Part shown: piece after piece, positions 1 through 56,691 of the stretch
Layout of the letters: every line of letters begins with the position of its first letter
How positions within the stretch are numbered: the first letter of the stretch is position 1
Source of the DNA: Mermis nigrescens
Lineage: Eukaryota; Nematoda; Enoplea; Mermithida; Mermithidae
Direction: 5' to 3'
Assembly: GCA_036768485.1 (NCBI GenBank)
Contig: JAVLUZ010000813.1
Span: forward strand, 248,001-312,000
DNA: 64,000 nt
Position numbers and translations under genes: made by a program
The notes under the pieces: generated by a model
What the model was told of the DNA's origin: nothing
What the model saw: only the letters and a program-made list of their open reading frames with translations
The model's database searches: none

Positions 1-865
1 AAAGTGGGGAAACTAAAACTATATTATCATTTTGGTATATTTTGTTATATTTCGCTTTTGCAGAAGAATTGGTAAAATGCCGATCACAATAAAGCGGAGA
101 AGAAAGAAAGTAGATTTGACTGACTGTCTAAGCATTTGTAATCTTCATATACATAGTATTTGCATCATGCTTGCATCTAACACGGCTCTCAGACAGTTTA
201 GAGTACGCTTAGCAGCTCGAAATTTCGTTGGAAGTTTGCAGGCGATAAGGAAAATAGGATAGCGAACTTCTTGCTTTTAATATACAATTTCAAAAAATAA
301 AAAAACTAAATGCTAAAAATATATAATTAACGAAAAAATTTAAATTTGTGTAAAAAAGTTGAAAAATTTTCCTCCTATTCTTGAATACGAAGACTTATTT
401 AATTTTTCTTGTTGGATATCATAGCTAGCAGAGCAATAGTTGAAAGGCCTAATGAATAGGGTTCTCCAAACCCTTTGTTGAATTAGCGTTATCGTTGAAT
501 GTTACACAATATATACGAAATAAACGCTGTAGTACAAATATAGTCTAAACGCTAAGACAGTAAATAAATGATTTTACCTCCGACCACTTCTGTAAGACAA
601 AATTCAATTTTTATACATTTCTTGGTTTTTATTTCGCACTTAGGTAATTTATGTAGTAAACCCAGACTGCCACAGTACTAGCGAGTGCTTAATAATTAGT
701 TAAAGCTCGTACGAAAATGAGTTTATAGGTATGAAAAATAAGATCTCTCGAATTGTCTGGTCCGCACATTTCGACTTCGTTTGTTAATTGTAAAATATGC
801 AGTTGTGAAGTGGCTTAGCAATACAAAACATTGTTAAACAAAAGCAATGTTTTAGCTATCGAATT
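1..865. other. Intronic, nothing recognised
   Basis: AT-rich sequence, presumably in the hemicentin intron after exon 31. Short open frames only, no Ig pattern on the minus strand. A 12-base AG...GT bracket near 580 was not taken as an exon. Confidence 0.6.
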
Positions 866-1019
866 CGAGGACCACAGCACTGGCGTGATTATTTTAGTGA
901 CCGAAATAATTGGGAGCGCGGCTATGATTGGCACGATTGTTACTGGCTTATTAGGTTTGACTGCATGTTGCCGCGGATTTGGCGTTTTGCTGGCCAATTT
1001 TGAAAAGTTCATGCAATCG
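866..1019 (+). other. Unexplained open plus-strand stretch, exon-like
   Basis: A stretch of higher GC with an open plus-strand frame, framed by TTTTAG before and GTAATA after. Reads like a membrane segment (GVIILVTEIIGSAAMIGTIV, then LLGLTACCRGF). I do not recognise it. It could be an exon of another gene in a hemicentin intron, an old repeat, or chance; the minus strand is also open here. Confidence 0.2.
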
Positions 1020-1900
1020 GTAATACATTTATTGAGTCACACCAATTGGGATTTCTATTTAATATAGTTTTCTGTGTGGAAATTCTCATACATGCGACCA
1101 ATGAGCTTAACTACCCTTATGACTTTTAACAACCAAATTTTAAAATCCTGTTCAAATTGATATTTGGTTAATGCTAGATATTATTCAACCGATGAAATAA
1201 AACCATAAATAATTCTAAAAATATAAACAAAGATGAATAGTAAATAGACAGAAATAGATAAATAGAAAAAGCATTAAAATAGACAGAAAGCTATTCTCGC
1301 TTTCCCTGGAAAACGTCAAATATAAATGCAAAATGCTTCATCTACGCCAAAATAGTTTGGGGTTTTGCCAGATTTTTCTTGAATTTATTTTTTGTGATCT
1401 AGTTATTGGGTAAATTTGTTAGGTACGAATTTATTTGGTCAAACTTAATGCAAACAAGAAAGGGTGTTAAGCTTATCAAAAATTCACAGTGTCACGGTTA
1501 CTATGGAAATCTATAAATTTTTGACTTAGTCTGCTTAGAAAAATCGCTGGAAAATCTTCAATTTGTTATCTGAGGTTCACGTAATGCCAAAGAATGACGT
1601 TTTTTCGACTCTTAAATTCAACAACAATAAAAAACCAATATGTAAAGTGATAAAGCTTATGGTGATTCAGCACGCTTATAGGAAATGACAACAAACAATA
1701 TTCGTTTTCAGTGTGGCGGTCTACGAAGAACGCTACATTTTTAGGCTTTTGTTATTTCTTTAAAACAATTATAGCTCAAGCTCATTAAGTTATTAATCGG
1801 CATGTAATTATTTTAGGCAAATTGCACAAAAGACAAGCTTTTAAATTTTATTTGAATCATTTTCTTGAACATTATAATAACGTATACATTTGCAAATAAG
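1020..1900. other. Intronic, nothing recognised
   Basis: AT-rich, no Ig-like frame or repeat from the families described. Confidence 0.6.
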
Positions 1901-2074
1901 CAAGCACGTATCTCTGAGGGGAATGGGTGGAGGGATTCGGACCCCCAAATTGAGAAAAATCGGAAAAATAGGACTTTGAAACGTCGTTTTGTGCTATTTT
2001 TGGCCTTTTTAGGTGTAGTCTCCCCAAAAATTGGCATTGGTCCTCCCAAAATAGGACGGCCAGCTACGTGCCTG
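1901..2074 (+). mobile_element. Family J hAT-like MITE, copy 1
   Basis: 174 bp. Starts CAAGCACGTATC and ends GCTACGTGCCTG, an inverted terminal repeat of about 12 bp. Perfect duplication CAAATAAG at 1893-1900 and 2075-2082. Confidence 0.93.
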
Positions 2075-2082
2075 CAAATAAG

Positions 2083-2929
2083 TAAATATGAATTGATTTT
2101 TGTAGCCTAAAACAGGGTGTTTCTTTTTACAGAATCGAAACATGATGGAATCGGCTTAAGATATCAGCGTAGATCCGGTGAAAGCGCTCTCTATTGAATT
2201 GAAACTTAAGCCTATTTCATTGCAAATATTTCGCACGTTATAGTAATAAATCGAGTTTTATATTCCGTTTTATAACTTCTCGTAACTTAATTCGATTCGA
2301 GTAATATTTAAACTACTTAAATGAATCGGATTCAAGAAGAGCAAAATAATCGATTTTCAATATAATGTCGTGGCGCACGTATACGATGAAAGGCGCGTGT
2401 ATTATGGACATTTTATATCGCGACAATACTCTGTACTGTAGAACTTTCGAGCTGTTGAGCGGTGTAATTGTTTTTCAATTAATAAAGGGGTGGAGGCACT
2501 AAGCGTAGTTGAAGAATGAAAGCTGCGATAGCGAACAGAGCAAACGAGAAGGCATAAATTCTAATTAGCGAACACCAATAGCTAGCCTTCTTTATTTCCC
2601 GGGGGGCGAAAATTTTGAAGTCGAATATCTCAACAACTACTTGTAGATAGGCAAAAATAATGATTTTTTAGCTTTATTCAGTGAGATCTACATATTGAAG
2701 AAAGAAAAATATTTAAAAAATTCAACTTGATTCTCAGTTATATATTACGCAAATATGTTGTATATAAATAAATAAAGCACGAAATGCCTGAACATTTTGC
2801 GATTATTTTCGCCGAAAAAGTGTGCTAAAATCTATTCTAACGGTCTTTCAGATACGCTCTAGGGATTTTCAATTTTTCCTTAGGGGAACCCTGCAAAAAG
2901 TGTTCATACTTCCAACATTTGGGGAGGAG
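2083..2929. other. Intronic, nothing recognised
   Basis: AT-rich except for a short CG-containing patch at about 2360-2420. No coding pattern seen on either strand. Confidence 0.55.
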
Positions 2930-2937
2930 GTTAAGTT

Positions 2938-3193
2938 CATAGTTGGGCGACACCAAAGCTCTGGGGGGTGCAAGATGTTTTCAAAGGTCAAAACATGGCC
3001 TTAAAAATGGTGGTATGGCGAAAAACACAATTTTTCAACGTTTCTCATCGAACACTATCCGTTGGCATCAAAAAATTGCGAAAAAAACAAAAAAATTTCA
3101 AAAATTGAATTCTGGGAGGGTATTTCGGCTTCCGGGAGGGGTATTTTGGTTTACGGGGATGCATACTCCCCGAGCCCCCCACGCCCAAGTATG
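2938..3193 (+). mobile_element. Family A hAT-like MITE, copy 1
   Basis: 256 bp. Starts CATAGTTGGGCGACACC and ends CGCCCAAGTATG (inverted terminal repeats CAYAnnTGGGC). Flanked by GTTAAGTT (2930-2937) and GTTGAGTT (3194-3201), an 8-bp duplication with one mismatch. Internal landmarks: GGTGGTATGGCGAAAAA and CATCGAACACTATCCGTTGG. Confidence 0.88.
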
Positions 3194-3351
3194 GTTGAGT
3201 TCCCTGTAACCACCCAGCTACGGTCCCGGAGAACACTTACCAAGCTTGAGAAGAATACTCTTTTGGATAAATTAAGCACACTAGTTATGTTAATATGTCA
3301 AACGCTTTATGGAAAGATGAAATTCGTTGTTTAGTTCGAATGTAGACTCAC

Positions 3352-48532
<45,181 letters not shown>

Positions 48533-48609
48533 TGATGTTACTTCGATGCTTAAGCTGAATAATTATCAATTTGAAATCGTAGCCATAATATTGGTTGTAT
48601 TGGAAACAT

Positions 48610-49022
48610 ACGTGTTCTTGAGGGGGTCGGGATAGGGGTTCAATCCGCCGTAGAGTGGCTGATGACCCTGCGCAAAATGGCTGCGACCCCCCCCAAATTG
48701 TCGATTTTTTAGAAAAATTGTAAAAATAGTGTTTTTAAGCGTTTTCAACTCAGTTTTGGCTCATAAGTCTCAAGTTTTCGGTGCTTCACGCCATATACAT
48801 ATTTTTTACAATTTTTTTCTTCAATTTACTCGATTTTGTTTTAGAATTTTTTTAAATTTTTCTTATATTTTTCAATGTTCTAGAGAGAACGAGCGAGCAT
48901 TGTCCGAAACGTCAAAAAACAGTGTTTTTGACTTGCATCCATTGTTTTTCAGCCCAAAAAAGGCACTTCTAAAAAATTGTTGGGGCTTGACCTCCCCAAG
49001 AATTTCCATGCTATACATGTAT
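48610..49022 (+). mobile_element. Family B hAT-like MITE
   Basis: 413 bp. Starts CATACGTGTTCTTGAGG and ends ATGCTATACATGTATG. Homologous along its length to 52335-52704. No target duplication seen. It lies about 80 bases upstream of the hemicentin start codon. Confidence 0.85.
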
Positions 49023-49931
49023 GACCGGATCTGAGACACGAGCATATATAGACAGCGACTAAATTCTAGGCCTTTATAAGGAAAAAATTCGCAAAAAAAA
49101 TCAATTCTAGGGGTCTGCCGCATTCTGTAGGGCTTTTTACGGATTGTGGGGTCTAAACCCTCACGTCGACGTGTAGGCACAAGTCCTAATAGCAATATCC
49201 GTGTACTGCTACAGAGAGGTATGGGTCTGTAATTTTGAAACTTCCGCGATCAAAGCAACCCATTAGTAAGACGAACTTCATTTCAGAGGAACTCAATTCT
49301 TATCTGTCTATGAAAAAAGTTCGAAACGAAACAATTAGCTAATTTTTGTCCACAAGATTAGTTTTGTAATTTTTATTTCTGATTTCTGGTAACTTTTAGT
49401 CTCCATTAGATTTTCAACGACGATTTTTATCAAATGCAACTCGATTTTTGTGGTTGTACTCTAAACCTGGTTAGAGCATATTTGTTAAAAGGTATGACTG
49501 GCTAAAAATGCTGTTACGACATGCGAATCTATTCAATTAGCAACAATAATCGTTCAGCAATGATTTCACGAAAAGCAACATATTTTCGGTCATAAAGTGG
49601 AAATTAAATTTCGACGTCATTGATACTGAAAATTTTTGATTGATAAAATACCCTAAATTCAATAAGCATGACATGCTATTATGCATGATACATTGGAGGA
49701 TGATCGACTATCAAGATATCGATGGCTTTCGATTCATGCTTATCATGGCAAAAACAATTTCAAAGCAAGAAGTACTATAAAACAACGTTATACACGTTTC
49801 AAAAAAATCACCAATTCTAAGGGATGAAACAAATAATTTTGGCGGGGGAGAGGGGGTGAAAATTTTTCTGGGGGGATGAAACCCCCTTCCAAGATCATGT
49901 ATATTAGGTACTAAAGACTAATTGTTGTGTT

Positions 49932-50122
49932 GGATCTAGTATACAATTTACCCGCCACCGTTTTTTAGCCGATTCAAATAAGCTACAGTGACCAACACTG
50001 TAGATCACCATTTTTATTGATGCGAGTCAGAACGTGTTTGATAATAATAATTATTATTATTATCACTGTAGCTTAGTTGAATCGGCTAAAAAACGGTGGT
50101 GGGTAAATTGTATACTAGATCC
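49932..50122. mobile_element. Foldback MITE with 59-bp inverted repeats
   Basis: 191 bp. Left arm 49932-49990 and right arm 50064-50122 are near-perfect inverse copies (two or so mismatches), each starting GGATCTAGTATACAATTTAC. Flanked by a perfect 8-bp duplication GTTGTGTT (49924-49931 and 50123-50130). The loop includes a TAA/TTA tract. The terminus GGATC differs from all other families here; superfamily not resolved. Confidence 0.93.
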
Positions 50123-50130
50123 GTTGTGTT

Positions 50131-51289
50131 AATCATATTGAATAATAAATTTGTTAGAGTTAATTTCGATAGTCGGAGTTAGGATGTTATCTTGAAACTT
50201 CTGAGGGCTAAAATTTACTCAATTTCTCTTAAAAAATATTTGATATCGCGCTCCCCAGTAGATATTTTTAATGTTACGAATTGATGCATTTGTGTTCTGC
50301 ACAGGTGTTTCTTCGTAATTTTTCTATTGTTCGTTATTTTTCAAATGAATAATGTGTGCTGCAAAGCGTCAAATATTTCTTGTCGAACAGTACAGTGAGT
50401 CAGGCCAGATTATTTTTAGGTAGCGTATCAACGCGTTATGCACTTAATGAAATTTTTGCTGACAGGTGTCTGTGACCAAAAATTGATCGCGTGGCCCGAT
50501 CGCTGTCTCAAAGAGCTGATTGTCTAGAAGCCTCTTTGATATTGGATTAAATCTGATTTTCCCATCATTTGAGAAAGAGCGACTGTGTCAAGAGATTAGA
50601 ATTCGATTTCGCGGCAAGAAATAAATGTTTTTCGTTATAACTTGCAATTTAAATCACGAGTCGGAATTCGGTAAATAATTAGCAGCTGTGTAGCTTTCCG
50701 CGAAACGGGGATGATGACCGTCTCTATAAGACTGATGATTTTTAATCAGTATTCATTAGCTAAGGAAGATTTGATGTGATTACTGGCGATGGCTAGAGAT
50801 GTGACAGCAGCTCATTTACCAAAGCGACAGATTTTAAGTGCGACCAAACCACAAAAATGATGTTTTATAATTAGTGAAAATAGGATTTTTAGTCAAGTTT
50901 ATGTCATAGTGTAAGGAAATTAAAAATATTTTAGCCACTGCTAGTATTCCTCAATGATTCAAACATTTCTATAGATTAACGGAAAATGGCGCGAGTTAGC
51001 GGATTTTGCGTATTACATTTCGTCGCTTTTATGTCAAATTAAAGAAGTTCAAAGAATCAGCGACAACAATTTACAAATTATATCCTTATGTTCGGAAATT
51101 TCGGAAAAAATGTTCACGCATATAAAAATAAGTGACGCTGAAGTATAGCTTACTTTGACGTCTCCGGGTAGGTAACGAAATAATTGGCATGTCAAACGGT
51201 GTGAAAAATTTTGACGAAAACTCGAGTTAATACACAGTCGAATCGACTATGGCAGATAAAGGGCTATTAGGTTAATGAGCCGGTAAATA
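50131..51289. other. Upstream region of hemicentin, unassigned
   Basis: Unique-looking, moderately AT-rich sequence between the foldback MITE and the CpG-rich block. No coding frame. Could hold untranslated exon or control elements. Confidence 0.45.
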
Positions 51290-51580
51290 AACAACGAAGT
51301 AGGAAATAATAAGCTTATTCGTCCGTGAGTCGCCGGTGGCGTTTATCTACGACGTATGCGATGAAACCGGTAGACGTTGAAAACGTGAAAGCTTTGGACA
51401 GCTTATTACGGACGCGTAAGCTGTAATAAATGGAGGACGGTAGCTAGCAAAGCGTTTTTAAACTCCGGTCAACTTTTCCGCGCGCGCGTTAAAGGGCAAA
51501 ACCAATAACAATCGGTGCACTCAGTCAACTTATCCATCATCGAGCGACCGCAATAAATTTGGGATCAAGCCTACGCGTTG
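51290..51580. promoter_or_regulatory. CpG-rich block, candidate hemicentin promoter
   Basis: A stretch rich in CG dinucleotides in an otherwise CG-poor intergenic region, about 2.8-3.0 kb upstream of the hemicentin ATG. It contains a CCAAT sequence (near 51504) and an Inr-like CTCAGTC (near 51519), both read on the plus strand. The exon 1 context suggests an upstream untranslated exon, which could begin here. No TATA box or donor was pinned down, and the block could equally serve a plus-strand transcript. Confidence 0.25.
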
Positions 51581-52129
51581 CAAACCTGAACTTATTGCAA
51601 ACTCGTTGTTGTTGTAAGGCTAAATTTTAAAGAGAGATTTAAAATTTCAGCTTGTAAATGCTCATTACGTACAAATGAGTCACGGGAAAGAAAACGAAAT
51701 GCGGCGGCAGCCAGCTTAATTGAAGTATGATTAACGCACGCGACAGTGATAAATGCTGTTTTCCGTTCGCATTTTAGCCAAACTAATAAATTAGGCATGA
51801 AAGGTTACTGAAAAAAGTAGTTAAGAAATCGTTGTTGCGTAACAATATTTTTAAAATAAATAAAAAATCAAAAATTAAACTTTTATGTCACGAAACCACA
51901 TGACAGCTATGTATGTATTAGCATGAAAACCGAACAATATCTGTGGTGACTGGCGACTTTGCCTTTTGATGATGAGTGATAGAGAAGGGTGTAATGCCAT
52001 GCGGCCGTCATAGGATTCCAAAAGTCAGGTACCGTCAAACGCTGCCTGCCATTTTACGAAAATCCCAGATTTCATTCTCGCTGATCACAACTTCTAAAAT
52101 ACCTACGTGTTCTTGGGTTGTTTCACATG

Positions 52130-52309
52130 CGTACATGTAATCGCTCAAAATTTTGAGTGGAGGGTCCCTATTTTCAGGGGGAGGGGGTATGGCCTAAAAA
52201 CGCAAGCTTCTACCAAAATTGGGGGATCAACTATTTTTCGACTAAGAGGGATGGGATGACGACCAACCTTTCAGTGAAGGAATCTCCCATCCGCCTCGTT
52301 ACACGTATG
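52130..52309 (+). mobile_element. Family E hAT-like MITE, copy 1
   Basis: 180 bp. Starts CGTACATGTAATCG and ends CGTTACACGTATG. Perfect duplication TTCACATG at 52122-52129 and 52310-52317. Confidence 0.9.
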
Positions 52310-52334
52310 TTCACATGATAGGATGGCTGCTGAC

Positions 52335-52704
52335 CATACGTGTTCTTGAGGGGGTTTGGAGGGGTTTGACCTCTTTAGAATAGCAATTGACCCCCCGCAA
52401 AATAACCGCGACCCCCCAGAATTGACGATTTTTTATTAAAATTGTAAAAAGTGTGCAAGCGTTTGTAGCTCATTTTTGGCTCAAAACTCTAAAATTTTAG
52501 GCGCTTCGCGCCGTATACACATTTTTTGGACTCGATTTTTTCGAATTTTTATGTTTTTATGTTCTAGAAAGAACGAGCATCGTCCGAAACATCAAAAAAC
52601 GATGTTTTTGACGTGCACCCATCATTTTTTAGCCCAAAAAAGGCACTTTTAAAATTTTTTGGGTCTGACCCTCTCCCCTAAAATTTCCAAGCTATATATG
52701 TATG
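52335..52704 (+). mobile_element. Family B hAT-like MITE
   Basis: 370 bp. Starts CATACGTGTTCTTGAGG and ends GCTATATATGTATG. Flanked by CTGCTGAC (52327-52334) and CTACTGAC (52705-52712). Carries an intact GGCGCTTCGCGCC near 52500. A second, shorter family B piece follows at about 52735-52925. Confidence 0.92.
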
Positions 52705-52925
52705 CTACTGACCTTCAGAACTTCCAGTTTTCTAGGAAGCCTAAGAAAACATGTTTCTTTAATTTTTAATGTTTTATGTTCTAAAAAACGTTAAAAAGCA
52801 TTTCAAAAAGTGGTCCTTTCTAAAGAGCATTGTCAGAAACGTTGAAAATGTTTTTTAGCGTATGCCAGTTTTTTATGCTCAAAAAGGAACTAAAGTAAAC
52901 ATGCGGAGCGTACCCTAAAATTTTT

Positions 52926-54017
52926 TATGCTCATGTACGATTACCAGGCCCTAGCCGCAATGACTTTGCACATCTATGCTTCACGTGAGGTGTACATTAT
53001 GAAATGAACTTGGTCATAATCAAACTGTAAGAAAACTTGGTTTAATATATTTAAGAGGTCAGTGAATTTTCAAAAGCGAGAAGCTTCAGATGGCAACGCC
53101 GTTGTTGTAGTTCGTTTCTAAATCAGTGTTAAACTATAAAAATAGTCGCTAATAAATAAAAAATACAAACGCGCTTAGGCATTATTATAAAAGGATTGTT
53201 TCTGGTCACTTTTGGGCTTCCTCCGAATTTAATGCGGATTCGTATAGCAAATTACACTAGAATTTTGAGAATTCGATGACGACAGATTAAAAGTATCACA
53301 AAAGCACCTATCTGTACCATAAGTAATTCTGTAGATATTTACAGATGTAATACGAATGATGATTGATGACCATTAATGAAACTGAATTTTTGAAAATAAA
53401 ATTGTCCGGCTGATGCGCTTTTATTCATTACAACGACCACGCGCAGGGGCTGAATAATTCCAGGATTTTTTGCTGTAATGTTATGTGTATGCAGGTACAT
53501 ATATAGCTTGATTTGCATCATTTGACTTCCACTTCACTTATCATTTAATCGATTTTTAAGAAATTGTTACTTCGAATCAGAACCACTGCGGAACGTAACA
53601 ACAAAGAAAAGTAGATAACCTGAGAAAATTAACATAAGTTAAGTTTCCATCGATTCAAACGGTTCATTCTTCGTCTATTTTAATTTATCTATTACTCTTG
53701 GCTGTAGATCGATCCATTCTGCTTTAAAAATTCAAACATTCTGTACACAAGTATGAAGTGCGTTCACAGTGTCAAGTGATTGCTATAACAAGGCTCAACA
53801 TTTTAGGAAATTGAAAAATACAACAATTTTCAAGCGTTTCGTTGTTGTTCATTTACACCTGAATGATGTTGAGAGAGAGCAAATGTTTCATTTTTCAAGC
53901 GTATCTGGAGTGAAAGAGCACTAATGCCTGCTGAAGGGTCCAAAAGAGAAGAATTGTGAACCGATTCTGGCCACACAATATATTCGAAATAAAAATTTTC
54001 CCGACTTAAAATAATGA
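52926..54017. other. Intergenic, nothing recognised
   Basis: AT-rich sequence between repeats, between the hemicentin upstream region and the end of TMEM30. No coding pattern. Confidence 0.55.
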
Positions 54018-54025
54018 GTGATATC

Positions 54026-54288
54026 CATACGTGGGCAGCATGAAAATTCTGGGGGTGCAAGATATCTTCAAAGGTCAAAAAATGGCCTTAAAAATGGTGA
54101 TAGGGCTGAAAAAACGCCATTTTTCAACGTTTCTCATCGAGCACTATCCATTGGCATCAAAAAATTGCGAAAAAACAAAAAAATTTCTAAAATTGATTTC
54201 TGGGGAGGTAGTTTGCTTTCTGGGGGGGTATTTTGGTTTCTCGGGGGGGGTTGCATACCCCCAAACCCCACACCCACGCCCAAATGTG
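54026..54288 (+). mobile_element. Family A hAT-like MITE, copy 5
   Basis: 263 bp. Starts CATACGTGGGCAGCA and ends CGCCCAAATGTG. Flanked by GTGATATC (54018-54025) and GCGATATC (54289-54296), one mismatch. Confidence 0.9.
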
Positions 54289-54367
54289 GCGATATCTCCT
54301 ATTTAAATCCAGAATGAGCTTAGCGAAATGAATTAATATCACTAATACATTACATATGCATATTAAT

Positions 54368-55070
54368 CATAAGTGGCGCGATAGCGCGTACCTAAAATAT
54401 ACGCGGGTACCCCAACATATGTCTACCACCCTACAGCAACACTTGAACACTTCTGTATTGTGCGGTGTTTTTAAAAAGATAGATAATAAAAAAGTTTGCT
54501 GCCAGTGTTTTTGTTCTTGTTCGAAATCAATACCCAGTGTGTAAGGAGCGTGTAAAGTTTCACTGTAACGTTGTAACATATAGCTTTTAAGAATGTTGGT
54601 GGGGGACACGACTTTGCTAGCTCAGTTTTGCATTCTGTTTAGTCTGCTTTTTTTAAATGTAGAGAGATTGATTAAGCTTGAGGACACTTTTTTCGAAAAG
54701 TGACTTATTTCCAGAGTAGCAGTGTAAAGCGTGTAAAGAATCTGAGGGTGAAAAGACACATTCTGACCTGCTTTTTGTCTGCCAACAACTCCGGTTATGA
54801 GTTCCAAAAAGTTTGTCCAGGCAGAAATATACTACGACGACTCAAGGGCTACTTTTGGCTTACCAGCAAAATTTTTCGCTCGTATGGAGGTGTAAAGTTC
54901 AAAATCAGGGGTAAAACATTGGGCGAAAAAATCACGTTTTTTTCCATTTCTTGATTGGTAAATATGTCAAATATTTTGCAGAATATAAGTTTTCAACACA
55001 CAAACGTACTACAATTTAGAGACTATAAACTGGCCCAAACCGAATTTCTTTACACTCAATGGGGAGTCAG
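54368..55070. repeat. Family G repeat, copy 3
   Basis: Contains TACGCGGGTACCCCAACATA (compare TTGGGGTACCC near 21250) and, in inverse orientation, the CGGTTTGGG...GTGTGTTGAAAA block of copy 1. Intergenic. Ends against a truncated family H element. A further fragment with GTGTAAA motifs lies at about 57780-58130. Confidence 0.6.
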
Positions 55071-55109
55071 GTTCAGATTTTTAAAGTTCACAATGTGGTA
55101 GATGGTGGA

Positions 55110-55239
55110 AAAATACAAAATTAAGGATTGAGCGATTTTTAGGATTTTTGGGTAAAAACAGCTAATTTTTCCGCCCAAGTCAGGGTTCCGCCCCCCATAG
55201 GGGTACCGCCCCCTTAGGAAAATCCTAGATCCGCCACTG
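55110..55239 (-). mobile_element. Family H element, truncated
   Basis: Same 3' part as 63251-63421 (CCGCCCAAGTCAGGGTTCCG ... GATCCGCCACTG) but lacking the other end. It sits against family G sequence. Left edge approximate. Confidence 0.7.
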
Positions 55240-55601
55240 AATAGGGGCATTACATAGATGCTTAATTGCCCCCCTCTCACCCGTCCATGCATGGGGCAGT
55301 AGCCAACCCAAAATTTTGAGCTATTATATATCTGTGTGAATTACCAGAGGAATCGATTAACACCTGTAGTGGTCCGAACTTTGAGTAGGCTAGAATCTGA
55401 TCTCGTGAAAACAAAATGCATGTTTTTATTTGTACTAAAAAATACACACAATTTTTCGAATAAATAATCCGGACGTAAATCTATTTTTTTCAGTTTGAAT
55501 ATGGCTAAGACTTTTTATTTACACTTAAATTGTTTATTTAATTGCAATAATTATTAATAAGTGATTAATTAAATAATTTTTCTAAAAAACATAAAAAATA
55601 C

Positions 55602-55767
55602 CTTTTTCCATATTTTAAATGAATAAAGAAAAAGACGGTGCCGGTTAAAACACAAACACAGCCGACGATTATGTAAGCGATGCCTAGAAAGGGATTTTTG
55701 CCACCGATCCAGGAAGTAGTGCTTAGAATAAACCGTTTTCTGCCATCAAACATATCGACTGCGTAAT
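55602..55767 (-). CDS. TMEM30A: TMEM30 exon with second membrane segment
   Basis: Acceptor CATCGCAG, donor GTATTT; phases 1 to 2. [35 protein letters not shown], a hydrophobic segment of about 21 residues, then HLKYGKR. The frame ends shortly after the donor. A possible terminal exon (acceptor TTCTAG near 55388, stop near 55335, about 17 codons) keeps phase but has no recognisable sequence. Confidence 0.95.
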
Positions 55768-56610
55768 CTGCGATGGATAAAAAATCGATAAAAGTTTAAG
55801 TGTCGATTTTTTATTTACTCGAAAATCTCTGCAAAATATTGAACGCGTAGTTTTTCTTAAATCAAGTAAAATTATTCATTTTCAAATGAAATTTAAAAAA
55901 AGATAACTTAAAAAGGTTTAAGATTTTAGAACTACATAAGATCATTTAATTTAAAAAATAATGTATAAAGACTATAAAACATAAATTTATTATCAATTTT
56001 AACTTTAAAGGAATACGAATTTCTTCTTTTCCGACATCGAAGTCACAGATTTATCAGTTACGTAGTTGCCTAACCAACTAGTTACTGAAAATTTTGAGCT
56101 TTATACACATAAGTGTAACAGGGGACGGAGACCCTACGTAAAGTTGATTAGGAATTTTGACCCCCTCTTTGACAAGAACTGTTTTTCCTCCTTTTAAGTG
56201 CTTTTATGCTGTTTTCGGCCGAAAGCTGAAGGTCACTAACCCCTCTATTATAAAATGGCCGGCTTTCACCCAAAATCTGTAGCTCTTAAGTGTCTAATCA
56301 TAGGTATGTAGTTTCATACATAACAGGGGAATGGGGGAACCTCCACCCAAAGTTGGCCATCCCCCATTTTTTCGAAGCCGGAAAATTTTAAACCCCCCAT
56401 TTTTGGCAAAAAACCTTCGTTTTTGGCCATTTTTAGCTGTTTTTGTCATTTCTGGCTTCTGGCCTGATAATGGAAGTCATTTACCACCCCTCCTCTCTTG
56501 AAATGACCGGCTACCCTCAAATCAAAATTTCACGCTGTTGTTGCATGTCTAATTATGAGTCATGTCTTCTTCACGTTCCGCGAAGATATTTTCGTTTAAA
56601 CAAAGACTTA

Positions 56611-56691
<81 letters not shown>

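Noticed and set aside
565..600. Possible 12-base microexon of hemicentin (AG...GT, correct phase)
   Set aside because: Too short to judge and it adds no recognisable part of an Ig domain; such brackets occur by chance.
54018..54317. Plus-strand frames of 90-99 codons, repeated at 4271-4535 and 2943-3334
   Set aside because: They are translations of family A MITE copies; similarity between them comes from the repeat.
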